Shown one piece after another: positions 43,628 through 53,088 of a stretch of 64,000 nucleotides of DNA. Origin of the DNA: an uncultured Clostridia bacterium (GTDB taxonomy: Bacteria > Bacillota > Clostridia > Christensenellales > DTU072); NCBI GenBank assembly GCA_944363505.1, contig CALVUD010000005.1, positions 62,001-126,000 of the forward strand, read 5' to 3'. Numbering within the stretch: the stretch's first letter is position 1; every line of letters starts with the position of its first letter. The notes beneath the pieces are model-generated. The model saw only the letters and a program-made list of their open reading frames with translations, had not been told where the DNA came from and ran no database searches. The translations under genes and the position numbers were made by a program.

Positions 43628-44479
43628 ATGAGTACATGTGATCTTTGTCCGAACCGCTGCGGCGCAGACCGCTCCGTAAGCGTAGGAAAGTGCCTTTGCA
43701 AAACCGATCCCGTCATAGCGCGCGCGGCGCTGCATTTTTACGAAGAACCGCCCGTCTCCGGCACGAACGGCAGCGGTACGGTGTTTTTCGCGGGCTGCGT
43801 AATGCGCTGCGAATTTTGCCAAAACCACGAGATAAGCCGCATGCCGCGGGGAAAGACGTATACCCCCGCAGAACTTGCCGACGTGTACCGACGGCTGGAG
43901 GACGAAGGCGCGCACAACATTAATTTCGTAACTCCCACGCAATGGACGGACGCGATAATCGCTTCTTTCGGCCGCTACCGTCCGCGCGTTCCCGTGGTGT
44001 GGAACACTTCGGGCTACGAACTGCCCGAGACTCTCGATCGATTAAGCGAATACGTGGACGTGTGGCTGCCCGACTTCAAATACTCGTCGAAGGAGCTTGC
44101 GGAGAAACTTTCACTGAGACCCGATTATCCCGAATACGCTTTCGAAGCGGTCGAAAAAATGCGTTCGTTCAGATCCGACCGTTACGAATCGGGACTGATA
44201 AAAGAAGGTCTCATAATAAGGCATTTGGTACTTCCGGGTTACATAAACAACAGTTTCGGGGTGCTGGATATGATAAAGCAAGCCGCGGGCACCGAAACCA
44301 CCCTGTCGCTGATGTCGCAGTTCACGCCCACTATACATTCGCGCGCGATAACGCGCAAGTTAAAACCCCTGGAATATAAAGCCGTCGTAGCCCACGCCGA
44401 AAAACTGGGCTTTAAAGACGTATTCGTACAGGATACGGATTCCGCGGACGAGTCGTACATACCGCCTTTCGAGGTATAA
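43628..44479 (+). CDS. Radical SAM protein, PflA-like (COG1313 type)
   Basis: This 283-residue protein has the radical SAM cluster motif CVMRCEFC (CxxxCxxC) at about residues 57-64, preceded by an N-terminal Cys motif CDLCPNRCG. Family annotation is usually 'pyruvate formate-lyase activating enzyme-like', but the COG1313 group lies apart from true PflA and its substrates are unknown. No glycyl-radical enzyme is in the window. The gene order with the FGGY kinase and DUF2804 may be incidental. Confidence 0.85.
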   Translation: MSTCDLCPNRCGADRSVSVGKCLCKTDPVIARAALHFYEEPPVSGTNGSGTVFFAGCVMRCEFCQNHEISRMPRGKTYTPAELADVYRRLEDEGAHNINFVTPTQWTDAIIASFGRYRPRVPVVWNTSGYELPETLDRLSEYVDVWLPDFKYSSKELAEKLSLRPDYPEYAFEAVEKMRSFRSDRYESGLIKEGLIIRHLVLPGYINNSFGVLDMIKQAAGTETTLSLMSQFTPTIHSRAITRKLKPLEYKAVVAHAEKLGFKDVFVQDTDSADESYIPPFEV

Positions 44480-44508
44480 AAAAACGGAAGCGGCAAGCTT
44501 CCGTTTTT
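44480..44508. terminator. Bidirectional terminator
   Basis: AACGGAAGC/GCTTCCGTT with loop GGCAA, A run before and T run after; shared by the radical SAM gene and the hydrogenase operon. Confidence 0.88.
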
Positions 44509-44529
44509 CGTTTTACCGGCTTCGGTTTT

Positions 44530-45960
44530 TTAAACCTTGATGATCTGCGACAGCGCGTCGTGAATACTCTTTTCGAGCGCTTCCTTGCCGTAAATATCGA
44601 CTTCGGCTTTGTTCTTTATGCCGTGAGTCAGACAGCCCGCGCCGCCGATACAGCCGTCCACGCAAGCCATTCCCTCGATAAAGTTATTGGGAAGCATTCC
44701 TTTGGAGGCACGCAGCAAAGCCACTTTGCATTGCTCGATACCGTCGCACACGACGGGGTTGAAGTTGAAGTTTTCGATGTTGTTTTCCTTGAGCGCCTGT
44801 CTGACGGCGTCGGTGAGTCCGCCGCTCCTGGCGAATATCCTGCCGAAATACGAGGCGTTGTCCAGATGTCCTTCCGCAAGTTTCGGCATGTCGATGTCCT
44901 TGGAGTCGATGAGCGCCTGGAGTTCTTCGAAAGTTATCACGGAATCGACGTACTTATGCACTTCTTTTTTTCTGAACTCCATTTTCTTGGCGGTGCACGG
45001 TCCGATGAACACTACCTTCGCCTTGCGGTCCAGGGACTTGATGTATTTTGCAAGCGTCGCCATCGGCGAAAGATTGTGCGAAATGTTCTTTATCATATCG
45101 GGGAACTGCTGCTCGATATATTTGACGAACGCGGGACAGCAAGAACTGGTCAGGAAACCCTTGACCGCAAGCTCCTTCGCTTCCTCGTCCGCTACCATGT
45201 CTGCGCCGAGAGCCGCTTCCACCACGCTGAAAAAGCCGAGTTCCTTGATCGCCGTAACGACCTGTCCCAACGAAACGTAAGTGAACTGGCTGGCTATCGA
45301 GGGCGCCACGACGGCGTACACCTTATACGCGGAATTGTTCTTTGATTTTTTGATGATGTCGATGACGTCGAGAATATAGGACTTGTCCGAAATCGCTCCG
45401 AACGGGCACTGGTACACGCACGCGCCGCAGGAAATGCATTTGGAGTTGTCTATCTGCGCGGCGAGGCTTTCGGACATGGTTATCGCTTTGACCTTACAGG
45501 AATTCTCGCACGGGCGCTTCAGGTTTATGATCGCCGAATAAGGGCACACCTTGCTGCACATTCCGCATTCGACGCACTTGGATTTGTCGATATGCGCTTT
45601 CTGGTTGTGGTCGAAGGTTATCGCTCCCTTTTTGCACGCCGCTTCGCAGCGGTGCGCGAGGCAGCCGCGGCAGGCGGTAGTCACTTCGTAGCCGCCCGAG
45701 GGACAGTCGTCGCAGGCAATGTCTATGACCTCTATCACGTTGGGATTGGTGGGGTCGCCGCCCATAGCCAGCTTAACGCGTTCGTTCAGGATGGCGCGCT
45801 CCTTGTATACGCAGCAGCGCATCGTCGGCGTTTTGCCGGGTACGATGATATTCGGGATGTCCAGAATCTTGTCGTAGAGTTTGTCCTGCCAGGCATAGCG
45901 CGCCACTTCGCGCAGAACGCGGTATTTGAGGTATTGTACTTTTGTGTCGAATCTGTTCAT
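44530..45960 (-). CDS. Monomeric [FeFe]-hydrogenase (ferredoxin-linked type)
   Basis: This 476-residue protein has several 4Fe-4S Cys motifs in the N-terminal half (97-140, 151-185). The H-cluster domain has all ligand motifs: SCCP at 273-276, PCTAKKME with Cys 322, and MACVDGCIGGAG with Cys 433 and 437. The proton-relay Cys (274) is present, so it is probably catalytic, unlike HydS upstream. ATG at 45960 overlaps the phosphodiesterase stop as ATGA. It makes or uses H2 with reduced ferredoxin. Maturases HydEFG are not in the window. Confidence 0.87.
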   Translation of the reverse strand: MNRFDTKVQYLKYRVLREVARYAWQDKLYDKILDIPNIIVPGKTPTMRCCVYKERAILNERVKLAMGGDPTNPNVIEVIDIACDDCPSGGYEVTTACRGCLAHRCEAACKKGAITFDHNQKAHIDKSKCVECGMCSKVCPYSAIINLKRPCENSCKVKAITMSESLAAQIDNSKCISCGACVYQCPFGAISDKSYILDVIDIIKKSKNNSAYKVYAVVAPSIASQFTYVSLGQVVTAIKELGFFSVVEAALGADMVADEEAKELAVKGFLTSSCCPAFVKYIEQQFPDMIKNISHNLSPMATLAKYIKSLDRKAKVVFIGPCTAKKMEFRKKEVHKYVDSVITFEELQALIDSKDIDMPKLAEGHLDNASYFGRIFARSGGLTDAVRQALKENNIENFNFNPVVCDGIEQCKVALLRASKGMLPNNFIEGMACVDGCIGGAGCLTHGIKNKAEVDIYGKEALEKSIHDALSQIIKV

Positions 45961-46499
45961 AGTTCGGTTTCCGCGACGGTGTTCCCGTCCAAATCCTTTA
46001 TCGTTATTTTTCCGTTTGCTATTACGGCATAGCTTTTTGGTGCGCCGCACTTCGGTATCGACGCGGACGCAACGTTTACGTATTTTACTCCGTCCGATTC
46101 GCTTACGGCGTTGACGTGGGTGTGTCCGTAAACGACGGCGTCGGCATATCCCGCGGGCGGCGGCACAGAGGGATTGAGGCGGTGCCCGTGGGTGAATAAC
46201 ACCCTGCGACCGCCGATATTTATAAGTCTTCTTTCGTCAAACGGCACGCCTATCACCGTTTCGTCGATTTCCGAATCACAGTTACCCTTAATATAAATTA
46301 CGGGAACCCGGATCTCCTTTAACAGGGCGCATACCGATTTCGGAGCATAGCCGGACGGCGGGTCGTTCCTCGCGCCCGAATAGTTTACGTCGCCGAGACT
46401 AATGACGACACCCGGAGCCTCCGCCATGATAAGTTCCGACAGCCTCTGCATGCTTTCGGCAGAGCCGTGCAGGTCGGTGAACACGAAGTAATCAGTCAT
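45957..46499 (-). CDS. YfcE/MJ0936-type metallophosphoesterase
   Basis: This 180-residue phosphodiesterase has all metal-binding motifs of the family: TDLHG, SLGDVN, KGNCD, FTHGH and YGHTH. Family members hydrolyse phosphodiesters in vitro; the natural substrate is unknown. It overlaps the SpoIIE-type gene by eight bases and the hydrogenase gene by four, so it is inside the hydrogenase operon, an unusual place for it. Confidence 0.9.
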   Translation of the reverse strand: MTDYFVFTDLHGSAESMQRLSELIMAEAPGVVISLGDVNYSGARNDPPSGYAPKSVCALLKEIRVPVIYIKGNCDSEIDETVIGVPFDERRLINIGGRRVLFTHGHRLNPSVPPPAGYADAVVYGHTHVNAVSESDGVKYVNVASASIPKCGAPKSYAVIANGKITIKDLDGNTVAETEL

Positions 46500-47655
46500 A
46501 ATACACCTCTACCTGCTTGCCCGCGCGCCTCAAGTGATCGGAAATGGTGTCGACGAGTTTAAGTTTCATGGTTATATCTATCGGCAGACCCTGGTGCGCG
46601 GCGTTTATCGACTGTCCGACGAAGAATTTGACGTGAGTCGCTTCTTCGAAAAGCATCTCCGCGAGCATCGACGCGCCGTCGCGTTTGCCGACGAAGCTTT
46701 TCGGGGTCAGATCGCTGTGCGACAGGTACTTTTCGCTGAGTTCGACAAGCTTTCTGAGCGTCAGAACGCCCTCGGTGGTAAGGTCTATCCCGTCGATATG
46801 CCCTATCGGCGGCACGTCCTTGTCGGGGAAATCGAAATCGGCTTTTACCTGAGTGCCGAGATACCTTGCCACGATGGTCGAACTGGTACCGCCGCACACG
46901 ATCTTTTTGGAATCGCCCTCCAGAAATCTCGCGATATAGAAGTCGTCCTTCGTCTTGTCCACGGGCGGACCGACCATTATGTTGACGTGTACCGCCTCGC
47001 GTATCCTGACCGCCGCCACGGTTGTGTCGTCGCCGGGTTTGTCGAGGTACAGGTCGTTACAGGCGCTCGCAAGAAGACACGCCACCGCGCCCGCGCTCAT
47101 ATAAGGTTTTACGCTCTTGTCCAGATATTCGATCACGTCCTTTCTGAGCCAGCCGAAATTCAAAATCATCCCGATACCCGCGTGTATCACGCCGTCGGAC
47201 ATCGTTACGATATAATCGTTGGGTTTTAAATCGAGTTCGGTGATATAGACGGTCTTACCTTCGTATTTATGCGGCACGCGTTCGAAATCGCGGCATTTGC
47301 CGTTCGTGATGTAAATGGCTTCGGGGTTGTCGAATTCGAACATATACCCCTTGCCCTCGCGGTTGACGTGTATTACCGTGAACGTGGCGTATGCCACGCC
47401 CCTTTCCTTGCATACCGGAAGCGTCTGGATAATGGTGTCCACGCATTCCTCTATCGACACTCCTCCCGACACCATCGTACACAGTATGGTGCTGGTAAGC
47501 GTGGATAAAATATTCGCCTTGACGCCCGAACCCAGTCCGTCCGCAAGCACCAACGTGGTATATTCTCCGTCGTCCGCCACTTTGACGCGGTCGCCGCACA
47601 GTTCCTCGCCCGCCTTGTTCAGCGAAGTATAGCCGCTTTCGAGATACAGTTCCAT
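46492..47655 (-). CDS. SpoIIE-type PP2C serine phosphatase
   Basis: This 387-residue protein has a PP2C-like SpoIIE domain (residues 1-220) with metal-binding Asp residues in LADGLGSG, TMSDGVIHAG and PGDDTTVAAV. There are no membrane spans, so it is not sporulation SpoIIE. A C-terminal region of about 165 residues is of unknown fold. PP2C genes of this kind occur beside sensory [FeFe]-hydrogenases, where they may pass on the H2 signal by dephosphorylating a partner. The HydS stop and this ATG share a base (TAATG). Confidence 0.88.
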   Translation of the reverse strand: MELYLESGYTSLNKAGEELCGDRVKVADDGEYTTLVLADGLGSGVKANILSTLTSTILCTMVSGGVSIEECVDTIIQTLPVCKERGVAYATFTVIHVNREGKGYMFEFDNPEAIYITNGKCRDFERVPHKYEGKTVYITELDLKPNDYIVTMSDGVIHAGIGMILNFGWLRKDVIEYLDKSVKPYMSAGAVACLLASACNDLYLDKPGDDTTVAAVRIREAVHVNIMVGPPVDKTKDDFYIARFLEGDSKKIVCGGTSSTIVARYLGTQVKADFDFPDKDVPPIGHIDGIDLTTEGVLTLRKLVELSEKYLSHSDLTPKSFVGKRDGASMLAEMLFEEATHVKFFVGQSINAAHQGLPIDITMKLKLVDTISDHLRRAGKQVEVYYD

Positions 47656-49349
47656 TATTCGTCGGATTCTCCCGCAAGGGTATTTTTCAGTTTCAGCAAA
47701 GCCACTTTGGTTTCCGCCGTGGTCTCGCCGAGGAGCGAAGCTATTTCCTGGGCTACGCGCATCTGTTTTTTGATGACCTCGTCGGTCGTGGACAAGGTCT
47801 TTGAGCGCACTTCGTCCAGCTGCTTGGAATATTCGACGTTGTCGGTAACGTCCTTAAGCACCGCGAAAAGCGTCTTGTGCTCGGGAAGCAGCACTATGTT
47901 CATGTCGACGTAGCGTTTGGTTTCCTCGATATACACCTTCTTCTTGTGAACGTTCTTGCCGCTGCCCACCGCCTGGAAAAACTCGGCGGCGTTCACGGAT
48001 TCGTACAGATACGTGCCTTTCGGATCGGAAAGCTCGATTCCCAGCAGCTTCCTGGCGATGGCGTTGGATTCGGTGATTTTCAAATCGTAATCCATCATTA
48101 TTATGCCGTTGGGGCTGTTCTGTATGATCTCGAACGACATCGACTCGGCGCGCTTGCGCATATAAGGAATGCACATATCCAGATCGGCGTTGCCGTTCAA
48201 TACCGCGATGGCTTTCTCGCGGCACGTGGGATAGCCGCACGCTCCGCAGTTCAGTTCGTCCTCCGGCTTTATCTTTCCGGTCTTGGCAAGCGTCGCCCTG
48301 ATGTCGCGTTCGCTGGGAACGACGTTTCCGAGCGTTATCCTGGGATGCCCCTCGGCAAGGTCGACGCCCTCGGGATCGATATACGCTCCCGCGCTTTCGT
48401 CCGTAAGCGAGGACAGAGCATACTTTCTGACGCTCTCGTTCGACTTCAGCGCGCCCTCGGTTTTAAGGGTGGCGGGACCGTTGATACAGGCGTACTCGCA
48501 ACAGTTGATTTCGATGAACATCCCCTCCAGGGAGTCGATGTCGTCCAAAACGTCAAAGCTCCTCTTTACGCCGTCTACGGCAACGTATTCGTAGCCTTTG
48601 GGTAACTTATTAAAGGATTTTATGATTCCGCGGCTTATCGGATAATATTTCGAACGGTTGTTCTCGGCGCCGCCCGCGGACACCGCCGCGACCTTTTTAG
48701 GATCGATGGAACGCGCGTTGAACATCGTGTTCAGTTCGTTGAACGTAAGCACCGCGGAGATAAGTCCCGACTCTCTGCCCTCGCGCTTTTTGGCTATGCA
48801 CGGTCCGATAAACACTATCGCCGCGTCGGGATAGCGTTTCCTTAAAAGACGCGCGTGCGCCACCATCGGCGACGCCACGGGAGCGAGGTATTTGAGCGCC
48901 TTGGGATAATACAGTTGTATCATCCTGTTTATCGCGGGGCAGGCGGAAGTTATGAAATTTTTGTATTCTCCCGTCTCCAGCAGCTTTTCGTATTCGGCTG
49001 TAACGATATTCGCGCCGACGGCGGTCTCCTCCGCCGCGGTGAATCCCAGTTTTCCGAGAGCTATTCCCATCGGCAGAAAGTCTTTCAGCCCGAATGCCGA
49101 AACGAAACTGGGCGCTACCGATGCCACGACGGGTTTCCCCGAAGCAAGAAGCGCCTCCACATCGGCGATTTCGCTGTGGACGCGCTTTGCGTTTTGGGGA
49201 CATACCACCGTGCACTTACCGCAGAGGATACATCTGTCCTCTATGATACGCGCCTCGTGGTCTATGTACTTTATTGCCTTTACGGGGCACTCGCGCAGGC
49301 ACTTATAACAGTCCCTGCAACGAGAACCTGTAAAATCCAGATATTGCAT
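47655..49349 (-). CDS. hydS: Putative sensory [FeFe]-hydrogenase HydS with PAS domain
   Basis: This 564-residue protein has two 4Fe-4S clusters (Cys 11-21 and 40-50) and an H-cluster domain with TSACP (134-138), GPCIAKK (Cys 184) and NCCEYAC (283-288). A four-Cys 4Fe-4S module follows (Cys 368, 371, 376, 393), then a PAS domain (about 405-510) and a C-terminal helix. The usual proton-relay Cys in TSCCP is Ala 136, a change known from sensory group C enzymes with low activity. It probably senses H2 or redox state and signals through the SpoIIE-type phosphatase. Confidence 0.88.
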   Translation of the reverse strand: MQYLDFTGSRCRDCYKCLRECPVKAIKYIDHEARIIEDRCILCGKCTVVCPQNAKRVHSEIADVEALLASGKPVVASVAPSFVSAFGLKDFLPMGIALGKLGFTAAEETAVGANIVTAEYEKLLETGEYKNFITSACPAINRMIQLYYPKALKYLAPVASPMVAHARLLRKRYPDAAIVFIGPCIAKKREGRESGLISAVLTFNELNTMFNARSIDPKKVAAVSAGGAENNRSKYYPISRGIIKSFNKLPKGYEYVAVDGVKRSFDVLDDIDSLEGMFIEINCCEYACINGPATLKTEGALKSNESVRKYALSSLTDESAGAYIDPEGVDLAEGHPRITLGNVVPSERDIRATLAKTGKIKPEDELNCGACGYPTCREKAIAVLNGNADLDMCIPYMRKRAESMSFEIIQNSPNGIIMMDYDLKITESNAIARKLLGIELSDPKGTYLYESVNAAEFFQAVGSGKNVHKKKVYIEETKRYVDMNIVLLPEHKTLFAVLKDVTDNVEYSKQLDEVRSKTLSTTDEVIKKQMRVAQEIASLLGETTAETKVALLKLKNTLAGESDE

Positions 49350-49370
49350 AGAGCCTCCCCCGGGGGTGAA

Positions 49371-49622
49371 TTATCCGTTGATCGCCTTTACGATGACGTC
49401 GTCGAAAAACTCCTCGACCGCGGCGGGATCGACGGCATAATATTTGCCGTTTACCGTGACGGATACGCCTTTTTCGGCGCATTTACCCATACAGAACGCG
49501 CCCGAAAGCTCCACGTCCTCTCCGAGGTTTTTGCGCTTTACGATGTACTGGAGCTCCTCCACTACCTGGCGTGAGCCTTTCAGATGACACGAACTGCCTA
49601 TACAGACGGTGACCTTTACCAT
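49371..49622 (-). CDS. NuoE-like thioredoxin-fold [2Fe-2S] protein
   Basis: This 83-residue protein has the CIGSSCHLKG and CMGKC motifs of the NuoE/HydC type [2Fe-2S] thioredoxin-like fold, but lacks the N-terminal helical part of full NuoE. It is likely an electron carrier for the hydrogenase operon. Preceded by TAGGAGG; HydS follows 21 bases later. Confidence 0.88.
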   Translation of the reverse strand: MVKVTVCIGSSCHLKGSRQVVEELQYIVKRKNLGEDVELSGAFCMGKCAEKGVSVTVNGKYYAVDPAAVEEFFDDVIVKAING

Positions 49623-49682
49623 ATCTGCCTCCTAATATCGGTTTATTGTTTCCGTTTATCGTTTACGTCCGAGAACGGTCGA

Positions 49683-50438
49683 TTATTCGTAATCCACAAC
49701 GTCTACCCAGTGCAAGAGGAATTCGCGTTCGTTCTTCTTGCCCTTGACCAGCTGGGACGCCGCGACTATGGGTATCCATTTCTGAACGTACTGCTTTGCG
49801 GTGTCGCTCTTTTCGCAGAACATGTTCAGATACTTCTCCGCGCCGTCTATGTCGCCGTTCAGCCAGAACAGAAGATAACTTCTCGCTACGTCAGCGGAAG
49901 CGTTGCCCTGGGTCGCGTGCGACCAGTCGATTATGAACGGCACGCCGTCCGGTCTGATGATGATGTTGGACGGGTTAAAGTCGCCGTGGCAGACTTTGTC
50001 GTGTTTGGGCATGCCGTCCAGACGGGTGTGCAGATCGTAACGCGTGGTGGCGTTGAGGTCGGCTTGAGAAATTTTGCGGTTCATCTTGTCCTTAAGCTTG
50101 TTCAGCAGCGGGCATTTCTTGGAATGAACCTCCATCTGGAGCTTGACGAACAGTTCGAGATACTCGTCCTTTTTCTCGGGGTTTTCTTTCATCAGCTGTT
50201 CCAGCGTCTTGCCTTCGATATATTCTATCACGAGCGCCCATTTTCCGTCAATGGTGGTTACTTCCAGAAGCTTTGGGATATTCAGCCCGGTTTCCTCGAC
50301 GCGCGCCTGATTCAGGGCTTCGTTCAGAATGTCGGCTTTCGAGAAGGTTTCGTCGAAAACCTTTATGACCTTGTCGCCGTGGCGGTAAATGGTTTTAGAG
50401 TTTCTGAGAGCCAGGATCTTATCCTTTCCGAGTTCCAT
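49683..50438 (-). CDS. Phosphotransferase of the aminoglycoside phosphotransferase (APH) fold
   Basis: This 251-residue protein has the kinase-like catalytic loop CHGDFNPSNII and IDWSHA (DFG-equivalent Asp). It resembles the TIGR02172-type group common in gut Clostridia. The substrate is unknown, probably a small molecule rather than an antibiotic. It lies 13 bases after adhE and 60 before the NuoE-like gene, so it is likely read with the redox operon. Confidence 0.82.
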   Translation of the reverse strand: MELGKDKILALRNSKTIYRHGDKVIKVFDETFSKADILNEALNQARVEETGLNIPKLLEVTTIDGKWALVIEYIEGKTLEQLMKENPEKKDEYLELFVKLQMEVHSKKCPLLNKLKDKMNRKISQADLNATTRYDLHTRLDGMPKHDKVCHGDFNPSNIIIRPDGVPFIIDWSHATQGNASADVARSYLLFWLNGDIDGAEKYLNMFCEKSDTAKQYVQKWIPIVAASQLVKGKKNEREFLLHWVDVVDYE

Positions 50439-50451
50439 TGTTCGTGCCTCC

Positions 50452-53055
50452 TTATTTTCCGTAATATGCGTTCAGGTACATCTGCTTGATCTCGCTCATC
50501 AGCGGATACCTGGGGTTGGCGCCCGTGCACTGATCGTCGAACGCCTGCTCGACCATTTCGTCCAAAGTGGAGAGGAATTTTTCCTCGTCGATACCGTAAT
50601 CCTTGATGGTCTTCCTGATCCCCACCTTTTCCTTGAGTTCGTCCAAGGCCTTGATGAGGTTTTTGAGTTTCTCGGAGTCGTTCTTGCCTTTGATTCCCAG
50701 ATAATCGGCGACCTCGGCATAGCGCGCCAGAGTGTGCGGATATCCGTATTGCGGGAAGGTACCCATCTTTGCGGGAACTTCGGCGGCGTTGAAGCGCAGA
50801 ACTTCGTCGATCATCAGAGCGTTCGCCACGCCGTGCGGCAGGTGGTGGAACGCGCCCAGCTTATGAGCCATAGAGTGGCATACGCCGAGGAACGCGTTTG
50901 CGAAAGCCATACCCGCCATGGTAGCGGCGTTTGCCATCTTTTCGCGCGCCACGGGATCGTTGGGTCCGTTGTCGTAGGCTCTGGGAAGATACTCGAACAC
51001 CATCTTCAGGGATCTCAGCGCCAGTCCGTCGGTATAGTCGGTAGCCATCATCGAAGCGTATGCCTCGAGAGCGTGAGTGACCGCGTCGATACCGCTCGCG
51101 GAAGTCAGTCCCTTGGGCGCGTTCATCATCATATCGGCGTCGACTATCGCCATGTTCGGCATCAGTTCGTAGTCGGCAAGAGGATATTTGACGCCCGTTC
51201 TTTCGTCGGTTATGACCGCGAAAGGAGTAACTTCGGAGCCTGTGCCCGCCGAGGTGGGTACCGCGATGAAGTAAGCTTTTTCGCCCATCTTCGGGAAGGT
51301 GTAGACCCTCTTTCTGATGTCCATGAAGCGCATCGCGAGATCCATGAAGTCGACTTCGGGATGTTCGTACATTACCCACATGATCTTGCCCGCGTCCATT
51401 GCGGAGCCGCCGCCGATCGCTATGATGCAGTCGGGGTTGAACGCTCTCATCGCCGCGGTGCCCTCTTTGGCGCACGCGAGAGTAGGATCGGGCGCTACGT
51501 CGAAGAACGTCGTATGGGTGATGCCCATTTCGTCGAGCTTGTCGGTGATCGGCTTGGTATAGCCGTTGTTATACAGGAAACTGTCGGTAACTATAAACGC
51601 CTTCTTTTTGCCCATGACGTGCTTCAATTCGTCCAAAGCAACGGGGAGGCAGCCCTTCTTGATGTACACCTTCTGAGGCGCTCTGAACCAAAGCATGTTT
51701 TCTCTCCTTTCCGCAACCGTTTTAATATTGATCAAGTGTTTGACGCCCACGTTCTCGCTGACGGAGTTGCCGCCCCACGAGCCGCATCCCAGAGTCAGCG
51801 ACGGGGTGAGTTTGAAGTTATAGATGTCGCCGATACCGCCCTGGGAGGAAGGAGTGTTGACCAGTATGCGGCAGGTCTTCATTCTGCCGTAGAATTTGTT
51901 CAGTTTCGCCTGTTCGGTGATTTGGTTGAGATATATCGAGGAAGTGTGACCGAAGCCGCCGTCGGCGATCAGCCTTTCCGCCTTGTCCAGCGCGTCGTCG
52001 AAGTCCTTGGCGCGGTACATCGCAAGTACCGGGGAAAGTTTTTCGTGAGCGAACTCCTCGGAGATGTCCACGGACTCGACCTCGCCGATAAGCACCTTTG
52101 CGCTGTCGGGAACGGTAACGCCCGCGAGAGAGGCGATCTTGGGAGCGCGCTGTCCGACGATCTTGGCGTTCAACGCGCCGTTGATTATGATGGTCTTTCT
52201 GACCTTTTCGGTTTCCTCGGGATCGAGGAAATACGCGCCGCGCGCCTTGAACTCGGCTTTTACCGCGTCGTACACCTTATCCAGTACGATCACGGACTGC
52301 TCGGAAGCGCAGATCATGCCGTTGTCGAAAGTCTTTGAATGCATTATGGAGTTTGCGGCAAGCACCACGTCGGCGGTGTCGTCGATGATGGCGGGAGTGT
52401 TGCCCGCGCCAACGCCGACCGCGGGTTTACCGGAGGAATACGCCGATTTGACCATTCCGGGACCGCCGGTAGCGAGAATGATGTCCGCCTCTTTCATCAG
52501 CAGGTTGGTCATTTCCAGACTCGGAACGTCTATCCAGCCGATGATGTTTTCGGGCGCGCCCGCTTTGACCGCGGCTTCGAGAACCACCTTGGCGGCGGCT
52601 ATCGTGCTCTTCTTGGCGCGCGGATGGGGACTGATGATTATGCCGTTTCTCGTCTTCAGCGCGATAAGCGTCTTGAATATCGCGGTGGATGTGGGGTTCG
52701 TGGTGGGGATGACGGCGCATATGACGCCAACGGGTTCGGCGATCTTTTTGATGCCGTAAGCCTTGTCCTCTTCCAGAACTCCGACGGTACGGACGTTTTT
52801 GTAGGCGTTATAGATGTACTCGGAGGCATAATGGTTTTTGATAACCTTGTCTTCGACCACGCCCATTCCCGTTTCTTCGACTGCCATCTTGGCGAGCGGT
52901 ATACGCATCTTGTTCGCCGCCATTGCCGCTTCGAAGAAAATTTTGTCTACCTGCTCCTGGGTAAAAGTGGCGAACTTGCTCTGCGCCGCTCTTACCGAAG
53001 CGATTTCCGCTTCGAGCTTTTCGACTGAGTCAACCGGTTCTCTTGTGATTTCCAT
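50452..53055 (-). CDS. adhE: Bifunctional acetaldehyde-CoA/alcohol dehydrogenase
   Basis: This 867-residue protein has an aldehyde dehydrogenase half (1-440; NAD site and the active-site Cys in FDNGMICASEQ) and an iron-dependent alcohol dehydrogenase half (450-867; GGGSAMDAGK and the iron-binding VCHSMAHKLGAFHHLPHG). It reduces acetyl-CoA to ethanol and regenerates NAD+. Length is normal. It follows rex by 33 bases with no promoter between, so Rex probably controls it. Confidence 0.97.
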   Translation of the reverse strand: MEITREPVDSVEKLEAEIASVRAAQSKFATFTQEQVDKIFFEAAMAANKMRIPLAKMAVEETGMGVVEDKVIKNHYASEYIYNAYKNVRTVGVLEEDKAYGIKKIAEPVGVICAVIPTTNPTSTAIFKTLIALKTRNGIIISPHPRAKKSTIAAAKVVLEAAVKAGAPENIIGWIDVPSLEMTNLLMKEADIILATGGPGMVKSAYSSGKPAVGVGAGNTPAIIDDTADVVLAANSIMHSKTFDNGMICASEQSVIVLDKVYDAVKAEFKARGAYFLDPEETEKVRKTIIINGALNAKIVGQRAPKIASLAGVTVPDSAKVLIGEVESVDISEEFAHEKLSPVLAMYRAKDFDDALDKAERLIADGGFGHTSSIYLNQITEQAKLNKFYGRMKTCRILVNTPSSQGGIGDIYNFKLTPSLTLGCGSWGGNSVSENVGVKHLINIKTVAERRENMLWFRAPQKVYIKKGCLPVALDELKHVMGKKKAFIVTDSFLYNNGYTKPITDKLDEMGITHTTFFDVAPDPTLACAKEGTAAMRAFNPDCIIAIGGGSAMDAGKIMWVMYEHPEVDFMDLAMRFMDIRKRVYTFPKMGEKAYFIAVPTSAGTGSEVTPFAVITDERTGVKYPLADYELMPNMAIVDADMMMNAPKGLTSASGIDAVTHALEAYASMMATDYTDGLALRSLKMVFEYLPRAYDNGPNDPVAREKMANAATMAGMAFANAFLGVCHSMAHKLGAFHHLPHGVANALMIDEVLRFNAAEVPAKMGTFPQYGYPHTLARYAEVADYLGIKGKNDSEKLKNLIKALDELKEKVGIRKTIKDYGIDEEKFLSTLDEMVEQAFDDQCTGANPRYPLMSEIKQMYLNAYYGK

Positions 53056-53088
53056 AGTGATTATCTCCCGATGAGGTATTTTCTTTTT

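Noticed and set aside
46492..47655. Sporulation stage II protein E
   Set aside because: It has the phosphatase domain but no membrane spans and lies in a hydrogenase operon.
49683..50438. Aminoglycoside resistance gene
   Set aside because: Only the general APH fold is shared; the context is housekeeping redox metabolism and no resistance-specific motif is seen.
50389..52338. 649-codon plus-strand ORF opposite adhE
   Set aside because: Its protein is a low-complexity mirror of the adhE coding strand, with no domain, and adhE is certain.
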